Shown here: positions 7,596 through 18,086 of the stretch, piece by piece | Numbering within the stretch: position 1 is the first letter of the stretch | Layout: each line of letters begins with the position of its first letter | NCBI GenBank assembly: GCA_036337945.1 | Contig: JAYZDF010000050.1 | Location: 1 to 51,058 of the forward strand | Reading direction: 5' to 3' | DNA: 51,058 nt | Origin: JAYZDF01 sp036337945 | GTDB taxonomy: Bacteria > Myxococcota > Kuafuiibacteriia > Kuafuiibacteriales > Kuafuiibacteriaceae | Position numbers and translations under genes: made by a program | The notes under the pieces: model-generated | The model's input: the letters and a program-made list of their open reading frames with translations, nothing else | The model's database searches: none | What the model was told of the DNA's origin: nothing

Positions 7596-9647
7596 TTATG
7601 GTTTTGATGTGCGCGAGTTCTGCGCGAGTTGAGTATAGATGTTTTTCGACGTTTTTGGAGGGAGTTGGACGTTCAGTGTCGTGCTCCGCGTGCCCGATAA
7701 GCTTTCTATAGTGATTTCATGAGCGACGTCAGGAGCGATAAATATAGGTTGATCGTCGTTGGTGTACCCCTTCTTATCGCCATCGACCAATATTCTCGCG
7801 GGTAGGTCACTCGTCACGCGAAGTTGCGCAGCCTCTTTATCCGAAATGAGTCGTAGAGACTGCTTTACGACCTTTTCTTCCTTTACAATGACCTTTTTTT
7901 TCACTGTCAGGTATCCGGTTTTTTTGATGGTCACGAGGTGGGTACCTCTCGAAACTTTTGCGCCCACAGGTGATTCACCAAGATTTCGGTGTCCGAGCAT
8001 TATGGTTGCTCCTTTCGGTTCAGTTTCGATTTCTAGATTCGGACGACTCAGTTTGAGACTTTTGTTTATTCTAGTGAGCGCGGTGGATTGAACTTTGAAA
8101 TTGGCTCGATCTGAAGCGTAGTCTGAGAGACTAAGTTGTAGTCTTTGCACGCTTTCAGGCTTTAGGTTGCGCAGGATAGCAGGAGTCTTGAGATTTGTTG
8201 GCTTTCCATTGATCGAGATGGCCGCACCTTTCGGACTACTTTCAACTCTCGCAGCAACCAAACCTGCGGAATCTTTCGTGAGGTCTAGCCGCTCTGACTC
8301 TAAGACTCTCACGGCAGCAGCATAGTTGTCAGTACTTGTCTCACGTAATCCGATTAGAAATCCTATAGCTGTCCCGCAGAGAATCAATATGAGCGTAAGA
8401 ACTAAGCTTTTTTGGTTTCTCTTTGGAGAAATTTTGTTGAGCGCTGTCCAATTAGGTTTGAGATGTTTACGACCGACAGGAACTTTGTTTGCAGCTCTCT
8501 CTGCTTTTTTTTGTTTCTTAGACTCTTTTGCCGATGCCTTAGCTTGAGAAGCGTTCTGCGGTTCTTCGTCTGGTGCTCCTTTTTCTGAATCAACAGGCGT
8601 AGGTTGCACCTCCATGGGTGAAGGCGTCTCTTCTACTCGGTGCTCAGCTGGTGGGTTCTTCTCACTTGCTAGCTTTTCTGGAATTGGGGCAACCACTGAC
8701 TCTAAGTTTAAGACCCCAGTCGTTCGATCAATTTTTTGAGATTGTTTGCTTGAAAAGATCTTTCTCAAAAGGTCTTCGAGGTCACTAGCATGACTTTGGC
8801 GATCAAAATCTTCTAGAGCCATTTCCATTTCACGCGCGGTTTGAAATCGTTTTGAAGGCTCGCGCGCGAGCGCCTTCAGCACAATCTTTTCAAGTTGAAC
8901 CGGAATATCTCCCTTGATGGTTCTTGGTGGAGTTACGGATGCTTCACGCATCAAATTGAGCGTTGAGTAATCACTCGCTCCCGCAAAGCAACGTTCCTGT
9001 ACAAGCAGTTCGTATAAAACGATACCGAGATTAAAAACATCGCTTCGAGGATCTAGTTCTTTCCCGTGCGCTTGCTCTGGAGACATGTAGCCATATTTTC
9101 CTTTGAGAATCCCCACGGCGGTTTGGTTCGAGTTAGTTGAAGCTTTAGCGATTCCGAAATCTGTGATTTTTACCTCGCCCATGAACGAGCACAAAATGTT
9201 CTGTGGGCTAATATCTCGATGAATAATATTGAGCGGAGCACCATTTTTGTCCTTCTTAGAGTGCGCATATTGCAAACCGCGACAAACTTCTCGTCCGATA
9301 TAGCCAACGACCTGGGGTGGAATATCATGACCTCCCAGTTGAGCGGCTCGGATAATATCGGCTAAATCTTTGCCGTGTATGTACTCCATGACGATGAAGT
9401 ATTCATCGGTCGCTGAAACACAAAGATCATGAACGGAAACGATATTGGCGAAATTTAGAGAGGCGGCCAGTTTCGCTTCGTTGACGAACATCGATACAAA
9501 TTTCTCGTCTTCGGTCAGATGGGGAAGTATTTTCTTTACGCAGAGTTCCTTGGCAAACCCTTCCGGACCAGCGGCTTGGGCACGATAAACCTCCGCCATG
9601 CCGCCTTTGGCTATCATTTCTAGGATTTCAAATTTTCGAAGCGTCAT
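7596..9647 (-). CDS. Transmembrane Ser/Thr protein kinase with PEGA repeats
   Basis: 683 residues. Residues 5-275 are a Hanks-type kinase: glycine loop AKGGMAEVY (13-21), Lys in VKKI (about 38-39), catalytic HRDISPQN (about 144), DFG in TDFGIAK (about 160) and GYMSPEQ in the activation segment, all intact. Residues ~305-410 are a charged, Pro/Glu/Lys-rich linker. One membrane helix follows (LVLTLILILCGTAIGFLIGL, about 415-435). The outer part carries about three PEGA-type beta modules (for example ESSPKGAAISINGK, ETEPKGATIMLGHR, SDLPARILVDGDKKG). This is the receptor-kinase layout common in Myxococcota. It is divergent from the TPR gene across 77 bp, so signalling between them is plausible but unproven. 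Confidence 0.93.
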   Translation of the reverse strand: MTLRKFEILEMIAKGGMAEVYRAQAAGPEGFAKELCVKKILPHLTEDEKFVSMFVNEAKLAASLNFANIVSVHDLCVSATDEYFIVMEYIHGKDLADIIRAAQLGGHDIPPQVVGYIGREVCRGLQYAHSKKDKNGAPLNIIHRDISPQNILCSFMGEVKITDFGIAKASTNSNQTAVGILKGKYGYMSPEQAHGKELDPRSDVFNLGIVLYELLVQERCFAGASDYSTLNLMREASVTPPRTIKGDIPVQLEKIVLKALAREPSKRFQTAREMEMALEDFDRQSHASDLEDLLRKIFSSKQSQKIDRTTGVLNLESVVAPIPEKLASEKNPPAEHRVEETPSPMEVQPTPVDSEKGAPDEEPQNASQAKASAKESKKQKKAERAANKVPVGRKHLKPNWTALNKISPKRNQKSLVLTLILILCGTAIGFLIGLRETSTDNYAAAVRVLESERLDLTKDSAGLVAARVESSPKGAAISINGKPTNLKTPAILRNLKPESVQRLQLSLSDYASDRANFKVQSTALTRINKSLKLSRPNLEIETEPKGATIMLGHRNLGESPVGAKVSRGTHLVTIKKTGYLTVKKKVIVKEEKVVKQSLRLISDKEAAQLRVTSDLPARILVDGDKKGYTNDDQPIFIAPDVAHEITIESLSGTRSTTLNVQLPPKTSKNIYTQLAQNSRTSKP

Positions 9648-9693
9648 GAATCTTCGTTCTCGCGGTCAGAAGCCTTCCCTTCTGCGCTCTTCG

Positions 9694-9722
9694 AATGTAG
9701 CATACATATGCCTAAATGTAGC
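9694..9722. repeat. Direct repeat AATGTAGC x2, two helical turns apart
   Basis: AATGTAGC occurs at 9694-9701 and 9715-9722 (21-bp period) in the 77-bp divergent region between the kinase and TPR genes. Between the copies lies GCATA-CA-TATGC. Same-face repeats immediately before the ATG at 9725 could bind a regulator that blocks transcription or translation start. Confidence 0.3.
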
Positions 9723-9724
9723 TA

Positions 9725-12700
9725 ATGTCGGACCGTGACAACAAGGACCTCCAAAGAATAACGAGCTTCCAACAAGAGTTGGCTAGTGATCCTTCGTCTT
9801 TAGTCTTTATTGCGCTAGCAGAGACGCTGAATCGCCAAAAAAGATTTGAAGAGGCAGCCTCAGTAGCTGCGGACGGTTTGCGGTACCACGAGGATTCTGT
9901 TTCTGGACACTTGGCTTTGGCTGTCGCTCTCGCTGGCACGCAGGACATTCATGGCTCCATTGAGCGTATCAAGACAGCCCTTTCTCTTGATAACGAAAAC
10001 CCTAAGGCTTTAGCCCTAATGGGTACCTTGCTGCTGGAGAAAGGTCTGGCTCATAGGTCCGTTCAGTTTTTCCAACAGGCGGTTCGCGCGGCACCGGAGC
10101 GGCAGGAATACCAAGAGCTTTTGCGCCGTGCTCGAAGACTTTCGCAGTTTAGCCAAAACTCACGACCGGCCATCGCGAATGAATCGCCTTCCCCTGGCCG
10201 TGCTGATCCATGGAAAAGCCAATCGGTTTCAACACCCGCGCCCGGTCATGAGCTCATCGAAGACGTAGAAGTAGGAACGGAATTTGAAGTCGATCGAAGT
10301 GAGCTCTTTTCCAACGATGAGTCAGCAACAATCGACCAAGCTCGGCTTGAAGACCTCAAACCCGTTGCTTCTATCGCAGAGGCTACCCAATATGCTTCTG
10401 TGCAAGATATGCTTGGCGACGGAGAACTAAGCAGTCACTACGATGCCTTTTCGAGTACCCCGCTGCCAAATACAACATCAAAACTGCGGATGGGCGGCAG
10501 CGCAGCTCAACCCGAGCATCCACTTACAAAGGGGGCTGTTCCAAATTTCCAAGATATCTCTGATTTGAGAACCCGCGCGCTGCCCCAGGAGTTGGCGACG
10601 GGAGTACAACCTCTTTCCGAAGAGCAAACGCCCACCGAGAAACCTGCTACGAATAGACAAGTTCAGCCTTCTTTTGAAGCACCAAGTGTTCGACGAGATA
10701 GAGAAAAGGCGAAAAGTGACGTGAAAGACCAAGTGGAGCTATCGCAGATCTCTACTCCTTCTAATCCGTCTAAAGAGGACCCGATTAGCTCTGATGTCTC
10801 GAACGCTGAGCCTTTTCCTTCTGATCCCTCGCTTCCCGAAAAAAAAATTCCCAGCATGGAATCGCATGAGAAATCGGAAAAGCACCCTAGGAAAAAGTCA
10901 GCGCCTCGAGGTCCAACACCCATTGCGAGCTCTAAAGCAAAAGCGCCGACACAAGATATTGTTGTTGAAAAACTCGAAGATAAAGCTGAGGCAGAAAACC
11001 GTCCAGCCACTATGTTCGTTGATGACGCGGTATGGGCCATTTATGGGGCTGACCGACCAGAACCAAAGCCAACGAGCAATAAAAAAGAAAACGAACAATC
11101 TAAAACGCCGAAAAAGCAAAACCAAACTGACTCGCCAAATCGTCGTAGGAGAAGCGTTCTAGTCGTAAGGACCTCTGAGGTCTTTGGAAAAATTATCAAA
11201 GGCCTAGCAGTGGGTATTGCGGTGATACTTTCGACTTTTGGTGGCTTTCAATTGGCGACTCGTAATTCCTCAACAGCCAACGCTCAGTTTGTAGAAAACG
11301 TCCGAGGTGTTGTTTCTGACATAAACACTGGGAGTTTGAGTTCTCTTAACAATGCATTGGAAGTCATCGGTGAGTTATCTGAAAATGATCCGAAAGCAGC
11401 AGAGGAACTTTCTGATGCGCGAGCAGAAATTCAAGCGCTACTTTGGTCACGCTATGGCAAGCGCGCAAAAAATCGCGACGCAGCTTTAGCTGCACTAGCT
11501 TTGAGCGAAGATCCGCGCATGTCCTTAGAAACAATTCATGCACGCATTATAATGAACAAACTTACGTGGCGTGATGATGAGATCGATAACTTTCTGTCCG
11601 ATTATCTCGAAAATTATCCAGAAGCCATAAAGCCACGACTTTTACGGTCTAAACTTGCCGCGGCGAAAAGTCGTGATGCTGAGGCACTCGAAAACTTAGT
11701 CGCCGCTTATCAACTCGATCCTACGAACCGAGAAGTTTTACTTCAACTTGCGAATTGGGAAGGTCGGTCCTCTAACTATCGCTCCATGCTTAGGTTCCTT
11801 GAGCAAATCCTGGAGCAAGACGCTTATAGGGACGACGTAGAAGCATTGCTCAACTCTGTTGTTCTTTCTCAAATCTTAGGTGACGAACGAAAAATAGCGC
11901 GCTTGCAATCACGGCTCGTAGGAGTCGTTCGCGATGAAGGTATTGCTGTCGCAAAAGATGAAATTGGCCGAGCCTCTTTAGTTTTTGCAGTACTAAATCT
12001 AATTTCTCAAGATCTAGAGCAGGCATTAGAAAATCTCGAAAGTTCGGAAATGACATACGCAAACAGTTTCGACTTCAAACTTGCTACGGCGTCTGCTTGG
12101 TTTTTGACTGGAAATTTCTCTAAAGCAAAAAAACAAATCGAAGCTGCGCAGAAATTACAAGCAAAGAACCTTGAGGCTATGCTTCTCGCGTCGCGCATTG
12201 AGTTTGCGCAACTCGCGGAGATTAAGTTCTCTTCTGGACGGATCTTTTCATCACGCGATGCTGAACAGGTTGATCACGCGTCTACGAGATTTGGGCGAGT
12301 GACGCTTGTGCCATCTCGCTTTACTTTTTTAGAATTTGAGTTCAACGGAGAGCTTTTTCCCGAAAGGGCCTATGCGCGGTTGGCCAAACAATTCAAGGGT
12401 GAAGCACTTGATGACGAGCTTTTTGCGGCGAATATTTACCATGCGGCTAAAAGATTCCAATCGCTCGGTAAGCACGAATTAGCGAGGAAACTTCTCCTGC
12501 GTTTGGCTAAACGAAAACAATCTCCTCAAATTTTTGCTTCCCTGGGTACTACATTGTTTCATTTACGACAAAAAGAGCAAGCTCTTCTGCAGTTCGATAA
12601 GGCACTCGATCTGGATTCATCCAATGTCGAAGCTGCCCTAGGGAAAGCAAAAATCCTCGCTGAAGGTAACGACTTCTTGGCAGCATTAGAGGTGATTGAG

Positions 12701-13225
12701 AACAATATACCAAGCGAAGTCATTGCTCCGACTCTTAGAATTTTTCATGCAGGTTTGCATAAAGTGCGAGGTAGTGACGCGAAGGAGCTAGAACTTCTCT
12801 CGACGCTCAAAGAGTATTCCTCGGGGTCGAGCATTTACCTTACGCGTTATGGCCGTAGTTTACATGCGAACGGCAAAAGAAGTCAGGCCTTAGCGGCATA
12901 CTCTAAGGCTCTGACTGTCAACCGCGGTCTCGGAAGACGACCGTTGGTCAAGAAGAAGGGACGCGAAGACTCGAGAAACGCTGTTGATTATCTGTATCTG
13001 GGGCGAGCTCTGGCAAAAAAATCAGTCGTGCGAGCAAAACAAATGCTCAACGCTAGTATCAAAGCTCAAGACACACCAGAAGAAGCTCATTATTTTCTTG
13101 GGGAGTTGTTGATGAAGAAAAGAGCGACTCGCCGCAAGGGAAAACGGTCCTTGAAGCTTTATCTCCGAAATATGCCGTCTGGCGAATATGCCCGTGACGC
13201 TAAGAGGCTCATACGACGAAAATGA
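9725..13225 (+). CDS. Large TPR-repeat membrane protein
   Basis: 1166 residues in three parts. Residues ~10-140 contain TPR-like helix pairs (FIALAETLNRQKRFEEAASV, LAVALAGTQDIHGSIERIKTALSLD). Residues ~150-480 are hydrophilic, Pro/Ser/Glu/Lys-rich and probably disordered. One membrane helix follows (IIKGLAVGIAVILSTFGGFQL, about 490-510). The remaining ~650 residues are dense helical repeats of TPR type (such as FASLGTTLFHLRQKEQALLQ). Thus two TPR domains lie on opposite sides of the membrane, suggesting a trans-membrane scaffold. The C-terminus is very basic. The stop overlaps the next gene by 4 bp (ATGA), so this protein is translationally coupled to the CNB/ferredoxin/heme fusion and is a likely partner. 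Confidence 0.85.
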   Translation: MSDRDNKDLQRITSFQQELASDPSSLVFIALAETLNRQKRFEEAASVAADGLRYHEDSVSGHLALAVALAGTQDIHGSIERIKTALSLDNENPKALALMGTLLLEKGLAHRSVQFFQQAVRAAPERQEYQELLRRARRLSQFSQNSRPAIANESPSPGRADPWKSQSVSTPAPGHELIEDVEVGTEFEVDRSELFSNDESATIDQARLEDLKPVASIAEATQYASVQDMLGDGELSSHYDAFSSTPLPNTTSKLRMGGSAAQPEHPLTKGAVPNFQDISDLRTRALPQELATGVQPLSEEQTPTEKPATNRQVQPSFEAPSVRRDREKAKSDVKDQVELSQISTPSNPSKEDPISSDVSNAEPFPSDPSLPEKKIPSMESHEKSEKHPRKKSAPRGPTPIASSKAKAPTQDIVVEKLEDKAEAENRPATMFVDDAVWAIYGADRPEPKPTSNKKENEQSKTPKKQNQTDSPNRRRRSVLVVRTSEVFGKIIKGLAVGIAVILSTFGGFQLATRNSSTANAQFVENVRGVVSDINTGSLSSLNNALEVIGELSENDPKAAEELSDARAEIQALLWSRYGKRAKNRDAALAALALSEDPRMSLETIHARIIMNKLTWRDDEIDNFLSDYLENYPEAIKPRLLRSKLAAAKSRDAEALENLVAAYQLDPTNREVLLQLANWEGRSSNYRSMLRFLEQILEQDAYRDDVEALLNSVVLSQILGDERKIARLQSRLVGVVRDEGIAVAKDEIGRASLVFAVLNLISQDLEQALENLESSEMTYANSFDFKLATASAWFLTGNFSKAKKQIEAAQKLQAKNLEAMLLASRIEFAQLAEIKFSSGRIFSSRDAEQVDHASTRFGRVTLVPSRFTFLEFEFNGELFPERAYARLAKQFKGEALDDELFAANIYHAAKRFQSLGKHELARKLLLRLAKRKQSPQIFASLGTTLFHLRQKEQALLQFDKALDLDSSNVEAALGKAKILAEGNDFLAALEVIENNIPSEVIAPTLRIFHAGLHKVRGSDAKELELLSTLKEYSSGSSIYLTRYGRSLHANGKRSQALAAYSKALTVNRGLGRRPLVKKKGREDSRNAVDYLYLGRALAKKSVVRAKQMLNASIKAQDTPEEAHYFLGELLMKKRATRRKGKRSLKLYLRNMPSGEYARDAKRLIRRK

Positions 13226-15300
13226 CGATTAGACCCCAAGAGACGCCACCTGACTTCGGTGACCTATCAGAGGATCCCGTTCAAGCTCTGTCGCGTGTTG
13301 ATATTTTTCGTTCTCTTTCAGAGCGTGAGAGAGAGCAGGTTGCTGCAATATCGACGGTGATTCATGTCCAACAGGATCGAGTAATTCAAAGAGCAGATCC
13401 AGCGAGTCCTGCTGCATCGTATTGTTTCTTAGCTAAGGGGCAGGTTGCCTTTGCTGAGTTTAGTCCGGGCACCATTCCCGAGCCGCCAAAAAATAAGAAG
13501 AAGCGCGTCACACCAACGATGCAGCTTGCTCGGAAACACATCACCTTATTCGAACAAGGTGATTTTTTTACCAATGACCATGTCGAAAAACTTCGTGACG
13601 AGAGCGGCGATCGTGCAGAGGTAGCATTGTTTACATGTGTTCCTTCGGTACTGCTCATGATTCCAAAACACCAGCTCGAAGATATTCTGCACGCTGTTCC
13701 TGCTTTAGCCGATAATATAGCGCTTCGAGCCGAAGAGTCTTTCTACCGGCAAACATTCCTCAAGATCGATAACCGCCAAGACATTTTCGACTTTTATGTT
13801 CGCGAAGGTTTTGAATATGCAAAAGCCATAAAGGTCATTCAAACAGATAAGTGTATCGATTGTGATGAATGCGTTCAGGCTTGTGAAGAAAGACATGGAA
13901 TAAGTAGAATTGAACGCTTTGGGCCGCAGATTGGTTTGATCCAGTTTACTTTAAATTGCCGGACATGTGCCGATGCTCGATGCATATCACCGTGTAATTT
14001 TGACGCGATAGGATTCGATCAAGAGGAACAGGAAGTCATAGTCTATGATAATTGCGTAGGTTGTACGATGTGTGCGAAAGCCTGTCCTCATGAAGCGATT
14101 CGCATGGTTGACGTCGCAGACCCCCCGCCTGAATTTGATGTGGTACAAATTGCTAAGAAACAAAACGTCGGTACGGTCGTAGCTGCGGTTGAAGATAAAC
14201 CCAAGAAAAGAAAAAAACCGAAACGAATCGCTAATAAGTGCGATCACTGTCTTGGCTTTTCGGACATGGCTTGTATTTCTGCCTGTCCGACAGGAGCCAT
14301 TATTCAAATAGATCCTCGTGCACTGTTTCGCCGCGACGGAGGCTTTATCGATAGGGCAGATAAATATTTTGATTCTGCCCCTTTTGAAAATGGCCTGGAC
14401 CACACTTTACGAGGCTCCGGCGTAAAATTCATGCTTGTCTCATTTATTGTTGTGGCACTTTTCACTCTGCTGAGCGTTCTTGAATATGGGAGTAGAAAGT
14501 TTGCACCTGAGCTCAGCTTGATGTCAGTTTTTGGTTTGTCCGACGCAAGTGAGCTTGCCTACAACTCCGCGAAAGGTATGGGCCGAGTTATGGGGTATAT
14601 TGGTGCAGTTATGATGTTTATAGCCGCTCTCTATACTCTGCGACTGAATATTCCCGGCATACGTCGTCTAGGGAATGCAAAGACCTGGTTCGATTTACAC
14701 ATCGTTTTTGGTTTGGCTGGTCCCGTTTTTGGTTTGTTGCATATGGACACAAAAATCTTTGAAACATATTGGGTAACACTCTTAGTTTGGTGGCCCACGT
14801 TTTTCGTACTTGTGACGGGACTTGTTGGTCGTTTTATCTACACTGCCATTCCCAAAGTCGAGATGTCTGCAAGCCGAGATAAGCGTAATTTAGACAAAGG
14901 AATTCAGGACGTTGCTGATCAATGGAGTTCTATGACCGTAAGCGCGAATGTCATGAATCAATTTCTAAAAGCCCAAGAGAAACAAGAAGAGAATGACCAC
15001 GACCTGAACATGGGACTTTTCAGTTTTGCAAAATTCTTATTTCGATCTGAACTTCGTCGAAGGCAGGGAGTGACCGAACTTGAGGAACGGGTGCTCGGCC
15101 AGCTCAAGAACCAAAAACTCAAGCAAACCGCGCTGGAACTTATGACCCGAAGAGCGCAGGTAGAGCGTCGAACTCAGGTTATTGGTGTGGCTCGCCGCTT
15201 ACTTACCCTCTGGCGCGCGTATCATATCGGTCTATCACTGGTTCTCCTGATCGCATTGACCGTCCATATAGTGTTTTCGATATATGTGACGGGCTGGTGA
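13222..15300 (+). CDS. Fusion: CNB-like domain, four-[4Fe-4S] ferredoxin, putative di-heme membrane domain
   Basis: 692 residues. Residues ~20-175 resemble a Crp-type cyclic-nucleotide-binding fold (start VDIFRSLSEREREQVAAIS; no HTH follows). Residues ~205-365 hold four Cys sets: CX2CX2CX3C, CX2CX4CX3C, CX2CX2CX3CP and CDHC-X8-C-X3-CP, the layout of DmsB/HycB-type four-cluster electron carriers. Residues ~405-692 have about five membrane helices. Helix 3 contains H-X13-H (HIVFGLAGPVFGLLH) and the last helix contains a second H-X13-H (HIGLSLVLLIALTVH), the spacing of the bis-His di-heme pairs in cytochrome b. Inference: a membrane electron-transfer protein gated by a ligand-binding domain. It is coupled to the TPR gene by an ATGA overlap. 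No catalytic partner is adjacent. Confidence 0.85.
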   Translation: MTIRPQETPPDFGDLSEDPVQALSRVDIFRSLSEREREQVAAISTVIHVQQDRVIQRADPASPAASYCFLAKGQVAFAEFSPGTIPEPPKNKKKRVTPTMQLARKHITLFEQGDFFTNDHVEKLRDESGDRAEVALFTCVPSVLLMIPKHQLEDILHAVPALADNIALRAEESFYRQTFLKIDNRQDIFDFYVREGFEYAKAIKVIQTDKCIDCDECVQACEERHGISRIERFGPQIGLIQFTLNCRTCADARCISPCNFDAIGFDQEEQEVIVYDNCVGCTMCAKACPHEAIRMVDVADPPPEFDVVQIAKKQNVGTVVAAVEDKPKKRKKPKRIANKCDHCLGFSDMACISACPTGAIIQIDPRALFRRDGGFIDRADKYFDSAPFENGLDHTLRGSGVKFMLVSFIVVALFTLLSVLEYGSRKFAPELSLMSVFGLSDASELAYNSAKGMGRVMGYIGAVMMFIAALYTLRLNIPGIRRLGNAKTWFDLHIVFGLAGPVFGLLHMDTKIFETYWVTLLVWWPTFFVLVTGLVGRFIYTAIPKVEMSASRDKRNLDKGIQDVADQWSSMTVSANVMNQFLKAQEKQEENDHDLNMGLFSFAKFLFRSELRRRQGVTELEERVLGQLKNQKLKQTALELMTRRAQVERRTQVIGVARRLLTLWRAYHIGLSLVLLIALTVHIVFSIYVTGW

Positions 15301-15323
15301 TCTAACGCGGTGCGTAATACTTC

Positions 15324-15351
15324 TTGACGCGTTGCGTTAGAGTGTTATCTT
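15324..15351 (+). promoter_or_regulatory. Sigma70-type promoter, leaderless start at 15358
   Basis: TTGACG (15324-15329), 16-bp spacer, TATCTT (15346-15351). The predicted start of transcription coincides with the ATG at 15358 and no ribosome-binding site is present. An 8-bp inverted repeat (TCTAACGC 15301-15308, GCGTTAGA 15334-15341) flanks the -35 element and could be an operator or a weak terminator for the upstream gene. Confidence 0.5.
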
Positions 15352-15357
15352 TAGGCC

Positions 15358-15756
15358 ATGAGTACCCCAAAATCCAAAATCAAACCGTCGATAACCAATT
15401 CCAAAAGAGCTGTTTCTAAAAAGAGGACGACTCAATCGAACTCGTCGAAGAAAACTTCGCGGAAGGCGACGCCTCAAAAAGATGAATATCTGGCGCGAAC
15501 TCTTCGAATCTTCGAAAACGCGAAGAAGTCCACGCTACGACTGAGCAAAAAAACTTCAAAACAGCTCACGGAGGTTTTCGAGGATATGACATCTGACCTT
15601 CGTGCTCGATTTGACGAGCAAGTGGAAAGCTCCTGGGAGAAACCTGAACTCAAAAGAGCACGTCGATTCTTGGATGACCAACAAAACCAACTGCTCGGGC
15701 AGTACGACAAGCTGTTGAGTAGTTTGGGTCTCATGCGAATCTCTACCAACCAATAG
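15358..15756 (+). CDS. Small basic protein with histone-tail-like N-terminus
   Basis: 132 residues. The first ~42 residues are nearly all Lys, Ser, Thr and Arg (for example KRTTQSNSSKKTSRKATPQK), like histone H1 or bacterial nucleoid-protein tails. Residues ~45-128 are a charged amphipathic helix region (FEDMTSDLRARFDEQVES), probably coiled coil. It may bind DNA, RNA or an acidic partner, but no family is recognised. It has its own promoter-like element overlapping the start and converges on groEL; the strong groEL terminator lies between them. Confidence 0.65.
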   Translation: MSTPKSKIKPSITNSKRAVSKKRTTQSNSSKKTSRKATPQKDEYLARTLRIFENAKKSTLRLSKKTSKQLTEVFEDMTSDLRARFDEQVESSWEKPELKRARRFLDDQQNQLLGQYDKLLSSLGLMRISTNQ

Positions 15757-15810
15757 TCAAAACTTCTCAGATGACGATGTTTCGTTGACGATTTTCTGTT
15801 TATTCTTCTC

Positions 15811-15846
15811 AAAAAAAAAGCCCCGTTCTCCGAAAGAGAACGAGGC
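15811..15846 (-). terminator. Rho-independent terminator of groEL
   Basis: On the minus strand, an 11-bp stem (15846-15836 pairing with 15830-15820, one G-U pair), a 5-nt loop, then nine T residues (15819-15811), starting 45 bp after the groEL stop. It lies between two convergent genes but the T tract is only on the groEL side. Confidence 0.92.
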
Positions 15847-15890
15847 CTAAAATCGACTTGAGGGTCGACGAGCTGCTTAGAAAGCTTGGA

Positions 15891-17552
<1,662 letters not shown>

Positions 17553-17589
17553 GATTAATTCTCCAAATAATCTTTATAGTATGGGCGTC

Positions 17590-17877
17590 TTATTCGACGA
17601 CGCCGAGGACTTCTTCTTCACGAAGGATGATGTGTTCTCCACCTTCGATTTTGATTTCAGTGCCGCTGTATTTTCCGAAGAGAACTTTGTCTCCGACTTT
17701 GACAGCCAATGGACGTACGTTTCCGTCGTCTAAGATTTTTCCGTTACCGATTGCGATAACTTCACCCTCGATTGGCTTCTCTTTCGCTGAGTCTGGAATG
17801 ATGATTCCAGCAGCGGTTGTGGTTTCTGCTTCGTGACGTTTGACCAATAAACGGTCGTGTAAAGGACGAAAGCTCCT
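17590..17877 (-). CDS. groES: Co-chaperonin GroES; start codon reads AGG
   Basis: GroES caps the GroEL ring. Counting from codon 17877-17875, the product is 95 residues, the normal length: FRPLHDRLLVKRHEAE at the N-terminus, AGIIIPDSAKEKPIEGEVIAIG in the roof/loop region, and GDKVLFGKYSGTEIK. The expected start codon (before SFRPLHD) is AGG, not ATG, and an in-frame TAA lies two codons upstream (17883-17881). No ATG or GTG exists in frame; the first usable start is TTG 17847, which would remove the highly conserved first strand (RPLHDRLL). A perfect RBS (AGAGGAG, 17890-17884) is placed 6 nt from the AGG. So this is either a sequence error or mutation of ATG, or a truly unusual start. Confidence 0.93.
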   Translation of the reverse strand, partial: RSFRPLHDRLLVKRHEAETTTAAGIIIPDSAKEKPIEGEVIAIGNGKILDDGNVRPLAVKVGDKVLFGKYSGTEIKIEGGEHIILREEEVLGVVE

Positions 17878-17883
17878 AAGTTA

Positions 17884-17890
17884 CTCCTCT
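17884..17890 (-). promoter_or_regulatory. groES: groES ribosome-binding site
   Basis: AGAGGAG on the minus strand, 6 nt before the AGG codon at 17877-17875 and 36 nt before the alternative TTG at 17847. The spacing fixes the AGG as the intended start position. Confidence 0.8.
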
Positions 17891-17938
17891 TTTCTCTTCT
17901 TGATAGAATGCGATAATCACATAGGATTTTCGCTTGGA

Positions 17939-17966
17939 TTAGCCACCCCGGTGGGATGGCTGCTAA
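17939..17966. promoter_or_regulatory. CIRCE-like inverted repeat in the groESL leader
   Basis: A 28-bp imperfect dyad with outer arms TTAGC and GCTAA. Read on the minus strand it is TTAGCAGCC-N10-GGTGGCTAA. The HrcA operator CIRCE is TTAGCACTC-N9-GAGTGCTAA, so the ends match but the inner bases and spacer (10, not 9) differ. It lies between the promoter and groES, where CIRCE is usually found. It may be a diverged HrcA site or another heat-shock operator. Confidence 0.45.
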
Positions 17967-17979
17967 TTTCTGTGCCGGA

Positions 17980-18007
17980 GATATAAGGCCGTGCCTGATA
18001 CCGTCAA
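17980..18007 (-). promoter_or_regulatory. groES-groEL promoter
   Basis: Minus strand: TTGACG (18007-18002), 16-bp spacer, TATATC (17985-17980). It lies about 100 bp upstream of groES, with the CIRCE-like dyad just downstream of the expected start of transcription. No convincing sigma32-type sequence was seen. Confidence 0.6.
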
Positions 18008-18086
18008 GCAACAATATCAAAAATAATTAAACCCATCTAAGGCCCGGCTGATTTATGCGAGTTTACCCTTTTTTTCAGGCTTGTTA

